Source: Ancylobacter oerskovii
GTDB lineage: Bacteria > Pseudomonadota > Alphaproteobacteria > Rhizobiales > Xanthobacteraceae
NCBI RefSeq assembly: GCF_018390555.1
Contig: NZ_JAHBGB010000044.1
Span: 275,424-339,423 of the forward strand
Reading direction: 5' to 3'
Length of the DNA: 64,000 nt
In this document: positions 9,031 through 19,250 of the stretch, piece by piece
Position numbering within the stretch: the stretch's first letter is position 1
Layout: each line of letters begins with the position of its first letter
Position numbers and translations under genes: made by a program
Notes under the pieces: generated by a model
The model's database searches: none
What the model saw: only the letters and a program-made list of their open reading frames with translations
What the model was told of the DNA's origin: nothing

Positions 9031-10089
9031 ATGACCGGGACGGGATCGACAGGCTCGGCAACCGGCGACACGGCGCGGGCGCCCGTTCTCGTCGACTTCG
9101 CGCTTCAGGGCGGCGGTTCGCACGGCGCCTTCACCTGGGGCGTGCTGGACCGGCTGCTGGAAGAGCGCTGGCTGACCATTGACGGCATTTCCGGCACCTC
9201 CGCCGGTGCGATGAACGCGGCCGTCCTCAGCTATGGCTATGCGCGGGGCGGTGCCGAGGGGGCCCGCGAGGCGCTGGCCAATTTCTGGGGCGAGGTCTCG
9301 AAGGCGGCGCGGTTCAGCCCCTTCCAGCGCGGCCCGATGGATCGGCTGCTCGGCCGCTGGACGATGGACACCTCGCCGATGTTCCTCGCCATGGACCTGA
9401 TGTCGCGGCTGATCTCGCCCTACGACCTCAATCCCGGCGGCAATAATCCGCTGCGCGGCATTCTCGAGGAACTCATCGATTTCGAGCTGATCAAATCCTC
9501 GCCGATCAAGCTGTTCATCACCGCCACCAGCGTGCGCACCGGCCGTGGCCGGGTGTTCCGCAACGGCGAGATCACCCCGGAAGTGCTGCTGGCTTCCGCG
9601 TGCCTGCCGACGCTGTTCCAGGCGGTGGAGATCGATGGCGAGGCCTATTGGGACGGCGGCTATTCCGGCAATCCGACCATGACGCCGCTCGTGCGCGATC
9701 TCGCCTCCGACGACACCATCCTCATCCCGATCAACCCGGTGGAGCGCGAGGGCATCCCGAACAATGCCCGCGACATTCTCAGCCGGCTGAACGAGGTGTC
9801 GTTCAACGCCGTGCTCATCAAGGAGCTGCGCATGATGGCGATGATGCGCAAGGTTGCCGATCCCGGCGACAGCGAGGGCGCGCTCTGGGCGAGGATGCGC
9901 ATCCACATGGTGCGCAATCCGGTGATGGGCTCGCTCGGCTATTCCTCCAAGCTCAACGCGGAATGGGAATTCCTCGCCATGCTGCGCGACGAGGGGCGCG
10001 CCGCGGCACAGGCCTTCCTCGATGCCTGCGGTGACGACATCGGCAAGCGCTCGACGCTGGACATCGATCAATTGCTGGAAGGGGTGTGA
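9031..10089 (+). CDS. Patatin-like phospholipase
   Basis: 352 residues. All patatin catalytic elements are present: the oxyanion glycine motif GGGSHG (residues 27-32), the nucleophile motif GTSAG (Ser57) and the dyad aspartate in DGGYSGNP (Asp208). No signal peptide is visible, so it is probably a cytoplasmic or inner-face lipid acyl hydrolase of the RssA/YchK type. Start at the ATG at 9031 after GAAGGGG; an upstream in-frame ATG at 8986 lacks a ribosome site. The GntP-type transporter follows only 3 bases after its stop, so the two are probably cotranscribed. Confidence 0.9.
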   Translation: MTGTGSTGSATGDTARAPVLVDFALQGGGSHGAFTWGVLDRLLEERWLTIDGISGTSAGAMNAAVLSYGYARGGAEGAREALANFWGEVSKAARFSPFQRGPMDRLLGRWTMDTSPMFLAMDLMSRLISPYDLNPGGNNPLRGILEELIDFELIKSSPIKLFITATSVRTGRGRVFRNGEITPEVLLASACLPTLFQAVEIDGEAYWDGGYSGNPTMTPLVRDLASDDTILIPINPVEREGIPNNARDILSRLNEVSFNAVLIKELRMMAMMRKVADPGDSEGALWARMRIHMVRNPVMGSLGYSSKLNAEWEFLAMLRDEGRAAAQAFLDACGDDIGKRSTLDIDQLLEGV

Positions 10090-10092
10090 GCG

Positions 10093-11559
10093 ATGGGCGA
10101 GACCGTGGGACTGATCGGAATCCTCGCCGGCCTCGGCCTGCTCATCGCGCTCGCCTTCCGCGGCTGGACGGTGCTGCTGCTGGCGCCGATCGCGGCGCTG
10201 ATCGCCGCCGCCTTCGCCGGCGAGCCGCTGCTGGCGCACTGGACGCAGACCTTCATGGGCAGCGCCGCGCGCTTCGTGGCGCAGTTCTTCCCGCTGTTCC
10301 TGCTCGGAGCGCTGTTCGGCAAGATCATGGACGACAGTGGCTCGGTCACCGCCATCGCCCAGTTCATGACCGAGAAGCTGGGCGCCGAGCGGGCGGTGCT
10401 GGCGGTGGTGCTGGCCGGCGCCTTCGTCACCTATGGCGGGGTGAGCCTGTTCGTCGCCTTCTTCGTGCTGGCGCCGATGGGCCTCGCGCTGTTCCGTGCC
10501 GCGGGCGTGCCGCGCCGGCTGATGCCGGCGGCGATCGCGCTCGGCACCTCCACCTTCACCATGTCGGCGCTGCCCGGCACGCCCTCGATCCAGAACGCCA
10601 TCCCCATGCCGTTCTTCGGCACCACGCCCTTCGCGGCGCCCGGGCTCGGCATCCTCGCATCGGCGATCATGCTCGGCTTCGGCCTGTGGTGGCTGCGGCG
10701 CGCCGAGGCGAAGGCGCGGGCGGCCGGCGAGGGCTTCGGCGCCGACGAGCCGGCGCCCGTCGATGCCGCGGCCGAGGACCCGCTGGTACGCGAGCGCGCC
10801 ACCACCGCGCGCGAGTTCGACCCGGCGGAGATCCACAACGGCGTGCATGCCTATGCGAACCCGCCCATCGTGCTGGCGGCGCTGCCGCTGGTCGTCGTGG
10901 TGCTGGTCAATCTCCTGATGTCGATGGCGGTGCTGCCCCATCTCGACACCTCCTACCTCGCCGAGGAACGCTGGGGGGCGACCTCGCTGGCGGCGGTCGG
11001 CGGCGTGTGGTCGGTGGCGGTGGCGCTGACCGCGGCCATCCTGACCGCGCTCGCCCTCAGCTGGCGGCGGCTGCCGGGCCTGCGGGCCACCATCGACGCC
11101 GGCGCCAACGCGTCGGTGCTGCCGGTGTTCTCGGTGGCGAGCCTTGTCGGCTTTGGCGCGGTGGTGGCGGCGCTGCCGGCCTTCGAGCTGGTGCGCGAAT
11201 GGGTGCTGTCCATCGAGGGCGGGCCGCTGGTGTCGCTGGCGGTGGCGACCAACATCCTCGCCGCGCTCACCGGCTCGGCCTCGGGCGGCCTCACCATCGC
11301 GCTCGACGCGCTGGGGCCGACCTTCATGCAGATCGCCGGGCAGACCGGGCTGGACCCGGCGCTGATGCACCGGGTGGCGGTGATCGGTTCCGGCACGCTG
11401 GACAGCCTGCCGCATAACGGCGCGGTGGTGACATTGCTGGCGGTCTGCGGCACAACTCACCGCGAGAGCTATCTCGACATCGTCATGGTCGGCATCGTCG
11501 GCGCCGTCCTGGCCCTCGTCGCGGTGATCGCCCTGGGATCGGCGGCGGGATCATTCTGA
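10093..11559 (+). CDS. GntP-family (gluconate/anion) permease
   Basis: 488 residues, about 12-14 hydrophobic segments. The N-terminal third has the family pattern [19 protein letters not shown] and the alternating helices seen in GntP and CitM-like carriers. The C-terminal part has [19 protein letters not shown], a motif shared by GntP-family permeases close to the end. It probably imports an organic anion across the inner membrane with protons or sodium; substrate unknown. It lies 3 bp after the patatin gene and 36 bp before the GltS-like carrier. Confidence 0.87.
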   Translation: MGETVGLIGILAGLGLLIALAFRGWTVLLLAPIAALIAAAFAGEPLLAHWTQTFMGSAARFVAQFFPLFLLGALFGKIMDDSGSVTAIAQFMTEKLGAERAVLAVVLAGAFVTYGGVSLFVAFFVLAPMGLALFRAAGVPRRLMPAAIALGTSTFTMSALPGTPSIQNAIPMPFFGTTPFAAPGLGILASAIMLGFGLWWLRRAEAKARAAGEGFGADEPAPVDAAAEDPLVRERATTAREFDPAEIHNGVHAYANPPIVLAALPLVVVVLVNLLMSMAVLPHLDTSYLAEERWGATSLAAVGGVWSVAVALTAAILTALALSWRRLPGLRATIDAGANASVLPVFSVASLVGFGAVVAALPAFELVREWVLSIEGGPLVSLAVATNILAALTGSASGGLTIALDALGPTFMQIAGQTGLDPALMHRVAVIGSGTLDSLPHNGAVVTLLAVCGTTHRESYLDIVMVGIVGAVLALVAVIALGSAAGSF

Positions 11560-11595
11560 CGCGGCGGACGCCGCCGGCTGCATGCGCGAGGACCG

Positions 11596-12801
11596 ATGTC
11601 GACGATCCAGATTTCCGGCCTGCTCTCCTTCACCATCTCGATCCTGGTGTTCTTCGCCGGTGCGGGCATCAACCGCGCCGTCGAGCCGCTGCGGCGCTTC
11701 AACATTCCCGAGGCGGTGACAGGCGGGCTGCTGACGGCGCTGGCGACGCTGCTCGTCTATCGCGTCCTCGGCATCGAGATCACCTTCGCGCTCGAAGCGC
11801 GCGACATGCTCTTGCTCTATTTCTTCACCGGCATCGGGCTCAATGCGCGGCTGTCGGACCTCGTTTCCGGCGGGCGGCCGCTGATCGTGCTGCTGGCGCT
11901 GACGCTGGTGTATCTCGTCATCCAGAATCTCATCGCCGCCGGCAGCGTCGCCCTGCTGGGCCTGCCCGACGGCATCGCGGTGTTCCTCGGCTCGGCGTCG
12001 CTGATCGGCGGGCACGGCACCACCATCGCCTGGGCGCCGCTGATCGCCCAGCGCTTCGGCCTCGCCAATGCGATGGAGGTCGGCATCGCGGTGGCGACGC
12101 TCGGCTTGGTGGTGGCGAGCCTCGCCGGCGGCCCGATCGCCAAATACCTGCTCGGCCGCTACCGGCTGGAAGGCCCCCGCTCGGAGGAGGCGGTGGTCGG
12201 CCTGCCGCAGAAGCTGGAGGAACCCGGCCGCGACGATGTCAGCCATGTGAGCCTGCTGCGCACCATCCTGGTGATGAACGTCGCCATCCTCATCGGCTTC
12301 GGTGTCGAGGAACTGATGCAGGAGGTGCCGATCAAGCTGCCGCTGTTCGTCATCTGCCTGCTCGTCGGCATCGTGCTCACCAATACCGTGCCGCGCCTGC
12401 TGCCCCGCATCGTCTGGCCGACGCGCTCGCGGGCGCTGGCGCTGGTCTCCGACCTGTCGCTGAACGTGTTCCTGGCGATGTCGCTGATGAGCATGCAACT
12501 CTGGACGCTGGGCGGGCTGGGCCTCGCTCTGGTGATCGTGCTCGCGATCCAGACGGCGGCGGCGGTGGCCTACATCATCTTCGTGGTGTTCCCGGCCATG
12601 GGGAAGAACTACGAGGCGGCGGTGATCTCGGCCGGCTTCACCGGGATCAGCCTCGGCGCCACCCCGACCGCCATCGCCAACATGACGGCGGTGACCAAGA
12701 CGCACGGGCCGGCGACGCGGGCCTTCATCATCCTGCCGCTCGTTTCCGCCTTCTTCATCGATATCGCGAATGCTGCGATGATCGGCTTCCTGGCCCGCTG
12801 A
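11596..12801 (+). CDS. gltS: Sodium/glutamate symporter (GltS family)
   Basis: 401 residues, about ten membrane helices in two inverted halves. Diagnostic segments are GSASLIGGHGTTIAWAPLI in the first half and SAGFTGISLGATPTAIANM in the second, matching the two re-entrant loops of GltS. It would import glutamate with Na+. The ATG at 11596 has a weak ribosome site (GCGAGGACCG). It follows the GntP-type gene by 36 bp, so this may be a small carrier operon. Confidence 0.92.
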   Translation: MSTIQISGLLSFTISILVFFAGAGINRAVEPLRRFNIPEAVTGGLLTALATLLVYRVLGIEITFALEARDMLLLYFFTGIGLNARLSDLVSGGRPLIVLLALTLVYLVIQNLIAAGSVALLGLPDGIAVFLGSASLIGGHGTTIAWAPLIAQRFGLANAMEVGIAVATLGLVVASLAGGPIAKYLLGRYRLEGPRSEEAVVGLPQKLEEPGRDDVSHVSLLRTILVMNVAILIGFGVEELMQEVPIKLPLFVICLLVGIVLTNTVPRLLPRIVWPTRSRALALVSDLSLNVFLAMSLMSMQLWTLGGLGLALVIVLAIQTAAAVAYIIFVVFPAMGKNYEAAVISAGFTGISLGATPTAIANMTAVTKTHGPATRAFIILPLVSAFFIDIANAAMIGFLAR

Positions 12802-12844
12802 CGCGGCTTTCCGCTTTCGCGGGCCCAACCAGAAGGATGGAAAG

Positions 12845-13171
12845 ATGATCAGCCGCCGTTCACTTCTCGCCGGCCTGCTTTCGGCTGTCGCGGTGGCGCC
12901 GCTCGCCGCGCTGGGTACGTCGAGCGAGGCCGAGGCGCAGGCGCGTCCCATGGCGCCACCGCCGCCGCCGCGCCGCGAGCGGCGGCCGCCTCCGCGTCGC
13001 GGCTATACCTGGGTACCGGGCCACTGGAACTGGCGCCGCGGCCCGGGCTGGGTGTGGCAGCCCGGCTATTGGGAGCCGAACCGGCGCGGCTTCACCTATG
13101 TCGGCCCGCGTTGGGTGCTGCGGCGCGGCGCCTGGGTCTATGAGCCGGGTCGCTGGGTGCGCAGCTGGTGA
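12845..13171 (+). CDS. WXXGXW/YXWGXW-repeat exported protein
   Basis: 108 residues. The N-terminus is an export signal with an RR pair (MISRRSLLAGLLSAVAVAPLAALG, then SSEAEAQA as cleavage region), possibly Tat type. A proline/arginine-rich linker follows, then four short tryptophan repeats (WVPGHWNW, WQPGYWEP, WVLRRGAW and YEPGRWVRSW). Such repeat proteins are small periplasmic proteins of unknown function, found widely in proteobacteria. A ribosome site AGAAGGATGG precedes the ATG. A strong hairpin just past the stop probably terminates transcription. Confidence 0.82.
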   Translation: MISRRSLLAGLLSAVAVAPLAALGTSSEAEAQARPMAPPPPPRRERRPPPRRGYTWVPGHWNWRRGPGWVWQPGYWEPNRRGFTYVGPRWVLRRGAWVYEPGRWVRSW

Positions 13172-13196
13172 ACCGACCGCTCCGTTGAGAAGGACC

Positions 13197-13221
13197 GGCC
13201 GGGCGCCGCGGGTGCCCGGCC
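13197..13221. terminator. Hairpin between convergent genes
   Basis: GGCCGGGC (13197-13204) pairs perfectly with GCCCGGCC (13214-13221) around a 9-base loop, between the 3' ends of the WXXGXW-repeat gene and the convergent hydrolase. It probably works in both directions. There is no U-tract. Confidence 0.6.
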
Positions 13222-13233
13222 CGTTCGAGCGGG

Positions 13234-14499
13234 CTATTGCCTGGCGGGGTTGCCGGCGGTGTTCTTGATCACCTGGCCGAACTGGTTCACCTGCGCCTCA
13301 TAGGTGTGGCGCGTCGCCGGGTCGAAGATGGCGATCGGGGCGCTGATGGCGACGCTGGCCGCGCTGCCCACCGTCTGCCCGACGCCCATGGCGACGGTGC
13401 CGATGCGATCGCCCAGGCTCATCTGCGAATCCGTCACCGTCTGCCCGGCGACGAGGCGGGTGCCGATCAGCCGCACCACTTCCGGGGATTCGGCGAAGCG
13501 GCCGTGGTTGAGCATGTCGCCGGAGCGCAGTGCCGTCAGGTCGACCACGGTGATGCCGGCCTTCTGGAGCTCGGCGTAATAGTCGCTCGGATTGATCTGG
13601 CCGAGCCGGTCGACGCTGCCGGCGATGCGCCGCGACACCTGCAGCGCGCGGTCGTCCTGCGAGGTGAACACCGTGAAACGCGCGGTCGGGTGGTTCAGCG
13701 CGCGCCATTGCGAGGCGAAGACGTCGACATCGACATCCGGCGAGGCGAGGATCACGTCGGTGATCTTGGGCGGCAGCCTGCCGCGGCGGATCGACATCTG
13801 CCGCAGGCCCTCCATGGCGAGCCAGGCTCCCATGGAGTGCGCCATGATGGTGACGTCCTTCACCTCCGGGTCGGTGGCGACTTCCCACACCGTCTCCTCG
13901 AAGGCATCGCGCGAATAGATGGTGCTTTCGCGATCGAACAGGTAGTCGAATACCCGGGCGCGCGAGGGCCAGGTGAACAGGACCGGCGTCGCGTCGGCCT
14001 TGGAATCATGGGAGATCTGCGCGAAGCGGTAGACCGCGTCCTCGAAGCGGTTGTTGAAGCCATGCACGAAGATCAGCACCCGCCGGCTGGGGGTGAGGTG
14101 CTCGTGCAACCAGCGACGCGACGAGCTGAGGCCGTCGAGCGGCTTGGCTTCGAGGGTGGCGAAATCGGTCTGCGGGTTGGGCGGCAGCCGGCGCGGCCAT
14201 TGCACCTCGCCGATCTGGCGGTTCTGGTCGGGCGGGATCGACACGACGAAGGACGAGAGGAGCACCTGCCGCCCGCGCTCGCCGGTGAACAGGATGCCGG
14301 GGTCGTCGGACGGGGCGCGGGTGGTGGCGACGAGCATGTCGACCTGGGTGGCGTCCGGCGCGGTTTCCGCGACCGGTGCCAGCACGCCGGTCGGCCGGCT
14401 GGCACAGCTGGCGATCACCAGGCCGGCAAGCGCAACGGCCAGAAGCCGGGCTGTGGCGCCTGCCAGGCGCTGCGCAGTTCTCGGCGCTTCGACCTGCAT
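13234..14499 (-). CDS. Alpha/beta hydrolase lipoprotein (DUF900 family)
   Basis: 421 residues from the ATG at 14499. The N-terminus ends in a lipobox-like LVIASC (Cys near residue 32), so it is probably a lipoprotein anchored in the envelope. The hydrolase core has IFVHGFNNRFEDA (the HGFN motif typical of DUF900), the nucleophile elbow MAHSMGAW and a late Asp/His region (TSQDDRAL, MLNHGRF). Function is likely an esterase or lipase on an unknown substrate. A 31-residue longer in-frame version exists but would bury the signal sequence. It points away from the RND efflux genes. Confidence 0.85.
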   Translation of the reverse strand: MQVEAPRTAQRLAGATARLLAVALAGLVIASCASRPTGVLAPVAETAPDATQVDMLVATTRAPSDDPGILFTGERGRQVLLSSFVVSIPPDQNRQIGEVQWPRRLPPNPQTDFATLEAKPLDGLSSSRRWLHEHLTPSRRVLIFVHGFNNRFEDAVYRFAQISHDSKADATPVLFTWPSRARVFDYLFDRESTIYSRDAFEETVWEVATDPEVKDVTIMAHSMGAWLAMEGLRQMSIRRGRLPPKITDVILASPDVDVDVFASQWRALNHPTARFTVFTSQDDRALQVSRRIAGSVDRLGQINPSDYYAELQKAGITVVDLTALRSGDMLNHGRFAESPEVVRLIGTRLVAGQTVTDSQMSLGDRIGTVAMGVGQTVGSAASVAISAPIAIFDPATRHTYEAQVNQFGQVIKNTAGNPARQ

Positions 14500-14931
14500 A
14501 CTCTTACGCTGCCCCGTTCGCCGGCCGATCGTCGACCCGCCTGCCACTCCGTAGCGGCATCGATAGCGAAAGCGGCAGGCTGCCTCAAGCACCGGAGGTA
14601 TCGGCCTGCCGTCGGGCTTATGGAATCACGACGATAGTGGCTTCAGGGCACCAAGCCGGCCGCGGCCAAGGCGCGGCGCGTACCGCTCTGCGGCCGCGCG
14701 TGGCTCCTGGTCCGGGGCCGCATGGGCGGCCGGCGGAGCCCGGCTTCTGCCGCGAGGAATGCGCGCGGCGGGCGTCCCTGTCGCGATGGCGTGAACGACG
14801 GATCGCGGGACAATCCCGTCATCGAACGTTCCGGGGATATGCCTTGGCTGCAAAAGCGTGCACCATCCGCCGGTGCCGGCTTGCCGCAAAGAGCCGTCCT
14901 GGCCGGCACGCTCAAGGAGGACGTGATCGTC
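14500..14931. other. Intergenic region between hydrolase and RND operon
   Basis: 432 bases between two divergent start codons. I see no conserved protein, RNA gene or long palindrome. The adaptor frame is open up to 14722 but without a ribosome site or plausible N-terminus. Promoters for both neighbours should lie here. Confidence 0.5.
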
Positions 14932-16059
14932 ATGCTGAAGCGCATTTCCGGCAACCGCTCCTGCTCCGGCCTCGGCCTCGCGCTCGCCATGGCGCTGCTG
15001 GCGGCCGGCTGTTCGCAGGAGGAGGCGGATGCGCCGCCGCCGGTGCGGCCGGTCCGGGTGACCACCGTCGAGGAGGCGCCGGCGAGCCAGTCGGTCTCGA
15101 TCTCCGGCACCGTCCAGGCGCAGGACGAGGCCTCGCTCGCCTTCCGTATCGGCGGGCGGATGATCGAGCGGCTGGTGAATGTCGGCGACCAGCTGAAGGC
15201 CGGGCAGGTGGTGGCCCGCCTCGATCCGCAGAACGCGCTCAACACGCTGCGCTCGGCGCAGGCGGCGGTGACGGCCGCGGAAGGCCGGCTGGTGCAGGCC
15301 TCCAACCATTACGACCGGCAGGAGCGGCTGCTCCAGAGCGGGTTCACCACCCGCGCCATCTATGACGAGGCGCGGCAGGGCCGCCTCGCCGCGCAGGCGC
15401 AGCTCGACGACGCGCAGGCGCAGCTGAAGACCGCCGAGGACAATGTCGGCTACACCGAATTGAAGGCCGACGCGCCGGGCGTCGTCACCGCGCGCGGCGC
15501 CGAGCCCGGCGAGGTGGTGCAGGCCGGGCAGATGATCGTCCAGCTCGCCCGGCAGGGCGGTCGCGACGCGGTGTTCGACGTCTCCGCGCAGGTGCTGCGG
15601 CAGGTGCCGGCCGATCCCGCGATCGCCGTCGCGCTTGCCGACGATGCCGCGGTGACGGCGGTGGGCCGCGTGCGCGAGGTGGCGCCGCAGGCCGATCCGG
15701 TGACCCGTACCTTCCGGGTGCGGGTGGGGCTCGACAACCCGCCCGAGGCGATGCGGCTCGGCTCCGCCGTGACCGGCCGGGTCGAGATCGAGAGCGGCGT
15801 AGGCATGGAGGTGCCGGCCTCGGCGCTGACCGCCACCAATGGCCGGCCGGCGGTGTGGGTGGTCGATCCGTCCACCGCCACGGTGGCGCTTCGCAATGTC
15901 GAGGTGGCGCGGTTCAATCCGGCGACGGTGATCGTCGCCTCCGGCCTCGCGGTGGGCGACGTCGTCGTCACCGCCGGGGTGCAGGCCCTGCATCCCGGCC
16001 AGAAGGTGCGGCTGCTCGGCGCAGCGGCGGCGTCCGCTTCGGAGGCCTCGGGTTCCTGA
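14932..16059 (+). CDS. RND efflux periplasmic adaptor (HlyD/AcrA type), lipoprotein
   Basis: 375 residues. A lipoprotein signal (ALAMALLAAGC) is followed by a barrel-sandwich/lipoyl half (SGTVQAQDEASLAFRIGGRM, NVGDQLKAGQVVARLDP), an alpha hairpin with Q/A-rich heptads (residues about 95-165), the second lipoyl half (LKADAPGVVTARGAEPGEVVQAGQ) and a beta-barrel domain ending near VTAGVQALHPGQKVRL. It links an inner-membrane RND pump to an outer-membrane channel. An AAGGAGG site precedes the ATG at 14932; a GTG three codons upstream lies too close to that site. Its TGA overlaps the pump's ATG. No TolC-like gene is adjacent. Confidence 0.92.
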   Translation: MLKRISGNRSCSGLGLALAMALLAAGCSQEEADAPPPVRPVRVTTVEEAPASQSVSISGTVQAQDEASLAFRIGGRMIERLVNVGDQLKAGQVVARLDPQNALNTLRSAQAAVTAAEGRLVQASNHYDRQERLLQSGFTTRAIYDEARQGRLAAQAQLDDAQAQLKTAEDNVGYTELKADAPGVVTARGAEPGEVVQAGQMIVQLARQGGRDAVFDVSAQVLRQVPADPAIAVALADDAAVTAVGRVREVAPQADPVTRTFRVRVGLDNPPEAMRLGSAVTGRVEIESGVGMEVPASALTATNGRPAVWVVDPSTATVALRNVEVARFNPATVIVASGLAVGDVVVTAGVQALHPGQKVRLLGAAAASASEASGS

Positions 16060-19000
16060 TGCGCTTCAACCTGTCGGAATGGGCGATCCGCGAACGCTCG
16101 CTGGTCATCTTCTTCATGCTGGTGGTGATCGTCGCCGGCCTCGGTTCCTATTTCCGGCTCGGCCGGGCCGAAGACCCTTCCTTCGTCATCAAGACCATGG
16201 TGGTGCAGGCCGCCTGGCCCGGCGCCTCCACGCAGGACATGCTGAAGCAGGTGACCGAGCGGCTCGAACGCACGCTGCAGGAGACGCCGCATCTCGACAG
16301 CCTGCGCTCCTATACGCGGCCGGGCGTCGCCACCATCTTCGTCAATCTCGACGGCGCCACCACGGCCGCCGAGGTGCCGGATGTCTGGTACCATGTGCGC
16401 AAGAGTATCGCCGACATGCGCCACACCCTGCCGCAGGGAGTGGTCGGGCCGGGCTTCAACGACGAGTTCGGCGACACGTTCGGGCTGATCTACGGCTTCA
16501 CCGCCGACGGCTTCAGCCATCGCGAGCTGCGCGACTATGTCGAGGAGGTGCGCTCGAAGCTGCTGCAGGTGCCGGATGTCTCCAAGATCGAGATCCTCGG
16601 CGCCCAGGACGAGCGCATCTTCGTCGAATTCTCGATGGAGGAGCTCGCCAGTCTCGGCATCAACCGGCAGGCGCTGATCGCGGCCCTGCGCAGCCAGAAC
16701 GTGGTGCAGCCGGCCGGCACCATCCAGACCGGCGACGAAACGCTGGCGCTGCAGGTTTCCGGCGCCTTCGACAGCGAGCGCGACATCGAGAACATCAACT
16801 TCGCCGTCGACGGGCGGATGCTTCGCCTCGCCGACATCGCCACCGTGCGGCGCGGCACCGCCGATCCGCCGCAGCCGATGTTCCGCGTCAATGGCGAGCC
16901 GGCGATCGGCCTCGCCATCGCCATGCGCGAGGGCGGCGACATCCTGCGGCTCGGCAGCAACATCAAGGCGGCCATCACCGAGATCACCGCCGACCTGCCG
17001 ATCGGCATCGGCGTCACCCTGGTGGCCGACCAGGCGGTGACGGTGGAGCACGCCATCGGCGAGTTCATGGAATCGCTGTGGCAGGCCATCGCCATCATCC
17101 TGGTGGTGAGCTTCATCGCGCTCGGCGTGCGCCCGGGCCTCGTGGTGGCGCTGTCGATCCCGCTGACGCTGGCGGCGGTGTTCACCGTCATGGAGCTGAC
17201 CGGCATCGACATGCAGCGTATCTCGCTCGGCGCGCTGATCATCGCGCTGGCGCTCATGGTCGACGACGCCATGACCACCACCGACGCCACCATCAACCGG
17301 CTGGCGCTCGGCGAGAAGCCGGCGGTGGCCGCGACCTATGCCTTCAAGACCTATGCCTTCGCCATGCTGGCCGGCACGCTGGTGACCATCGCCGGCTTCG
17401 TGCCGATCGGCTTCGCGGCCTCCTCGGCCGGCGAGTACACCTTCTCGCTGTTCGCGGTGGTGTCGATCGCGCTCATCGTGTCGTGGCTGGTGGCGGTGCT
17501 GTTCGCGCCGCTGATCGGCCTCGTGCTGCTCCGGCCGCCGAAGAACGCCGCCGCGAGCCAGGGAGGAGTACCGGAACCGGGGCGGGTCATGCGCCTTTAT
17601 CGCGGCTTCCTCTCGACGGCGCTCGCGTGGCGCTGGGTGACGGTGGGCGTCACGGTGGCGCTGTTCGTCGTCGCGGTGCTGCTGCTGCCGCTGATCCCCA
17701 GCCAGTTCTTCCCGTCCTCCGACCGGCCGGAGCTGCTGGTCGACATGACCCTGCAGCAGAACGCCTCGATCCACGCCACCGAGGCCGCCATGGAACGGCT
17801 CGACGCGGCGCTGAAGGACGATCCCGACGTGGCGCGCTGGAGCGGCTATGTCGGCCAGGGCGCCATCCGCTTCTATCTGCCGCTCAATGCCCAGCTGCCG
17901 AACGATTTCTTCGGCCAGGCGGTGGTGGTGGCGAAGGACACGCCGGCGCGCATCCGGTTGCAGGCGCGGCTGGAGACGCTGCTGGCCGAGGAGTTCCCGG
18001 GCGTGGTGAGCCGCGTCTCGCCGCTGGAGCTGGGCCCGCCGGTCGGCTGGCCGGTGCAGTATCGCGTGCTCGGCCCGGATCTGGCTGAGGTGCGCGACAT
18101 CGCCTTCAAGCTCGCGCAGGTGGTGGCCGCCGAGCCCGGCGCGACGCAGGTGAACTATGACTGGATCGAACCGGCACGCGAGGTGCGGATCAAGGTCGAC
18201 CAGGACGAGGCCCGCCGGCTCGGCCTGTCGACCGAGACCATTGCTGGCGTGCTCAACACGGTGATTTCCGGCGCGCCGGTGACGCAGCTGCGCGACGATA
18301 TCTATCTCGTCAACGTCGTGCTGCGGGCCACCGACGAGCAGCGCCTGTCGCTCGACAGCCTGCGCACCCTGCAGGTGCCGATCCCCGGCGGGCGCACCGT
18401 GCCGCTGTCGCAATTCGCCAGCTTCGACTATGCCCAGTCCTATCCGCTGGTGTGGCGACGCGACCGCGTGCCCAGCCTCACCGTGCAGGCCGATGTCGCG
18501 CCGGGCACGCTGCCGGACGAGGCGGTGCGCGCGCTCGCCCCCAAGATCGCGGCGCTGAACGCCGAGCTGCCGCGGGGCTACCGCATCGAGACCGGCGGCA
18601 CGGTGGAGGAGAGCGCCAAGTCGCAGGCCTCGGTGGTGGCGGTGGTGCCGCTGATGCTGTTCATCATGCTCACCGTGCTGATGTTCCAGCTGCGGCGCTT
18701 CTCGCTGATGTTTATCGTGCTGTCGGTAGCGCCGCTGGGGCTGATCGGCGTGGTGGCGGCGCTGTTGCTGTCGCAGCGGCCGCTCGGCTTCGTCGCCATT
18801 CTCGGCGTGCTGGCGCTCATCGGCATGATCATCAAGAACGCGGTGATCCTGATCGGTCAGATCGAGGCCGAGCGGGCGGGCGGCAAGAGCGTGCGCGAGG
18901 CGGTGCTCGACGCCTCCAGCGCCCGTTTCCGGCCGATCATGCTCACCGCCGTCTCCACCGTGCTCGGCATGATCCCCATCGCGCCGACGGTGTTCTGGGG

Positions 19001-19112
19001 CCCGATGGCGTTCGCGATCATGGGCGGCCTCCTGGTCGCCACGCTGCTGACGCTGATCTTCCTGCCGGCGCTCTATGTGGCGACGATGCGCGACAAGCCG
19101 GCCGCCACCTAG
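16059..19112 (+). CDS. RND-family multidrug efflux pump, inner-membrane subunit
   Basis: 1017 residues, the usual length for AcrB/MdtB-like transporters. It begins MRFNLSEWAIRERSLVIFFM (TM1), has two large periplasmic loops and twelve expected helices. The TM4 proton-relay aspartates are present in LALMVDDAMTTTDA. The C-terminal TM bundle includes LIGMIIKNAVILIGQIE and PTVFWGPMAFAIMGGLLVATLLTLIFLPALYV. It should expel hydrophobic or cationic compounds driven by protons. It is translationally coupled to the adaptor gene. No local regulator (TetR) is seen, so control is unclear. Confidence 0.94.
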   Translation: MRFNLSEWAIRERSLVIFFMLVVIVAGLGSYFRLGRAEDPSFVIKTMVVQAAWPGASTQDMLKQVTERLERTLQETPHLDSLRSYTRPGVATIFVNLDGATTAAEVPDVWYHVRKSIADMRHTLPQGVVGPGFNDEFGDTFGLIYGFTADGFSHRELRDYVEEVRSKLLQVPDVSKIEILGAQDERIFVEFSMEELASLGINRQALIAALRSQNVVQPAGTIQTGDETLALQVSGAFDSERDIENINFAVDGRMLRLADIATVRRGTADPPQPMFRVNGEPAIGLAIAMREGGDILRLGSNIKAAITEITADLPIGIGVTLVADQAVTVEHAIGEFMESLWQAIAIILVVSFIALGVRPGLVVALSIPLTLAAVFTVMELTGIDMQRISLGALIIALALMVDDAMTTTDATINRLALGEKPAVAATYAFKTYAFAMLAGTLVTIAGFVPIGFAASSAGEYTFSLFAVVSIALIVSWLVAVLFAPLIGLVLLRPPKNAAASQGGVPEPGRVMRLYRGFLSTALAWRWVTVGVTVALFVVAVLLLPLIPSQFFPSSDRPELLVDMTLQQNASIHATEAAMERLDAALKDDPDVARWSGYVGQGAIRFYLPLNAQLPNDFFGQAVVVAKDTPARIRLQARLETLLAEEFPGVVSRVSPLELGPPVGWPVQYRVLGPDLAEVRDIAFKLAQVVAAEPGATQVNYDWIEPAREVRIKVDQDEARRLGLSTETIAGVLNTVISGAPVTQLRDDIYLVNVVLRATDEQRLSLDSLRTLQVPIPGGRTVPLSQFASFDYAQSYPLVWRRDRVPSLTVQADVAPGTLPDEAVRALAPKIAALNAELPRGYRIETGGTVEESAKSQASVVAVVPLMLFIMLTVLMFQLRRFSLMFIVLSVAPLGLIGVVAALLLSQRPLGFVAILGVLALIGMIIKNAVILIGQIEAERAGGKSVREAVLDASSARFRPIMLTAVSTVLGMIPIAPTVFWGPMAFAIMGGLLVATLLTLIFLPALYVATMRDKPAAT

Positions 19113-19250
19113 CCGCGGCGCGCCGGCCACGAGGTGCCGCTGCGGGAGGCCCGCGTCGCGATGGCGCGCGGCACTTCGGGAGCGCGCCTATTGTTGGCGG
19201 AATCCGCCGGCGGTATGAAGGTGCTATCGATTCATCCTGGGGGACCTTCC

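Noticed and set aside
14722-14931. N-terminal extension of the efflux adaptor
   Set aside because: No ribosome site and it would destroy the lipoprotein signal.
15450-19130. 1226-residue open frame on the minus strand
   Set aside because: It overlaps the whole RND pump antisense and is mostly His/Arg/Gln. The RND protein has clear family motifs, so this is a shadow.
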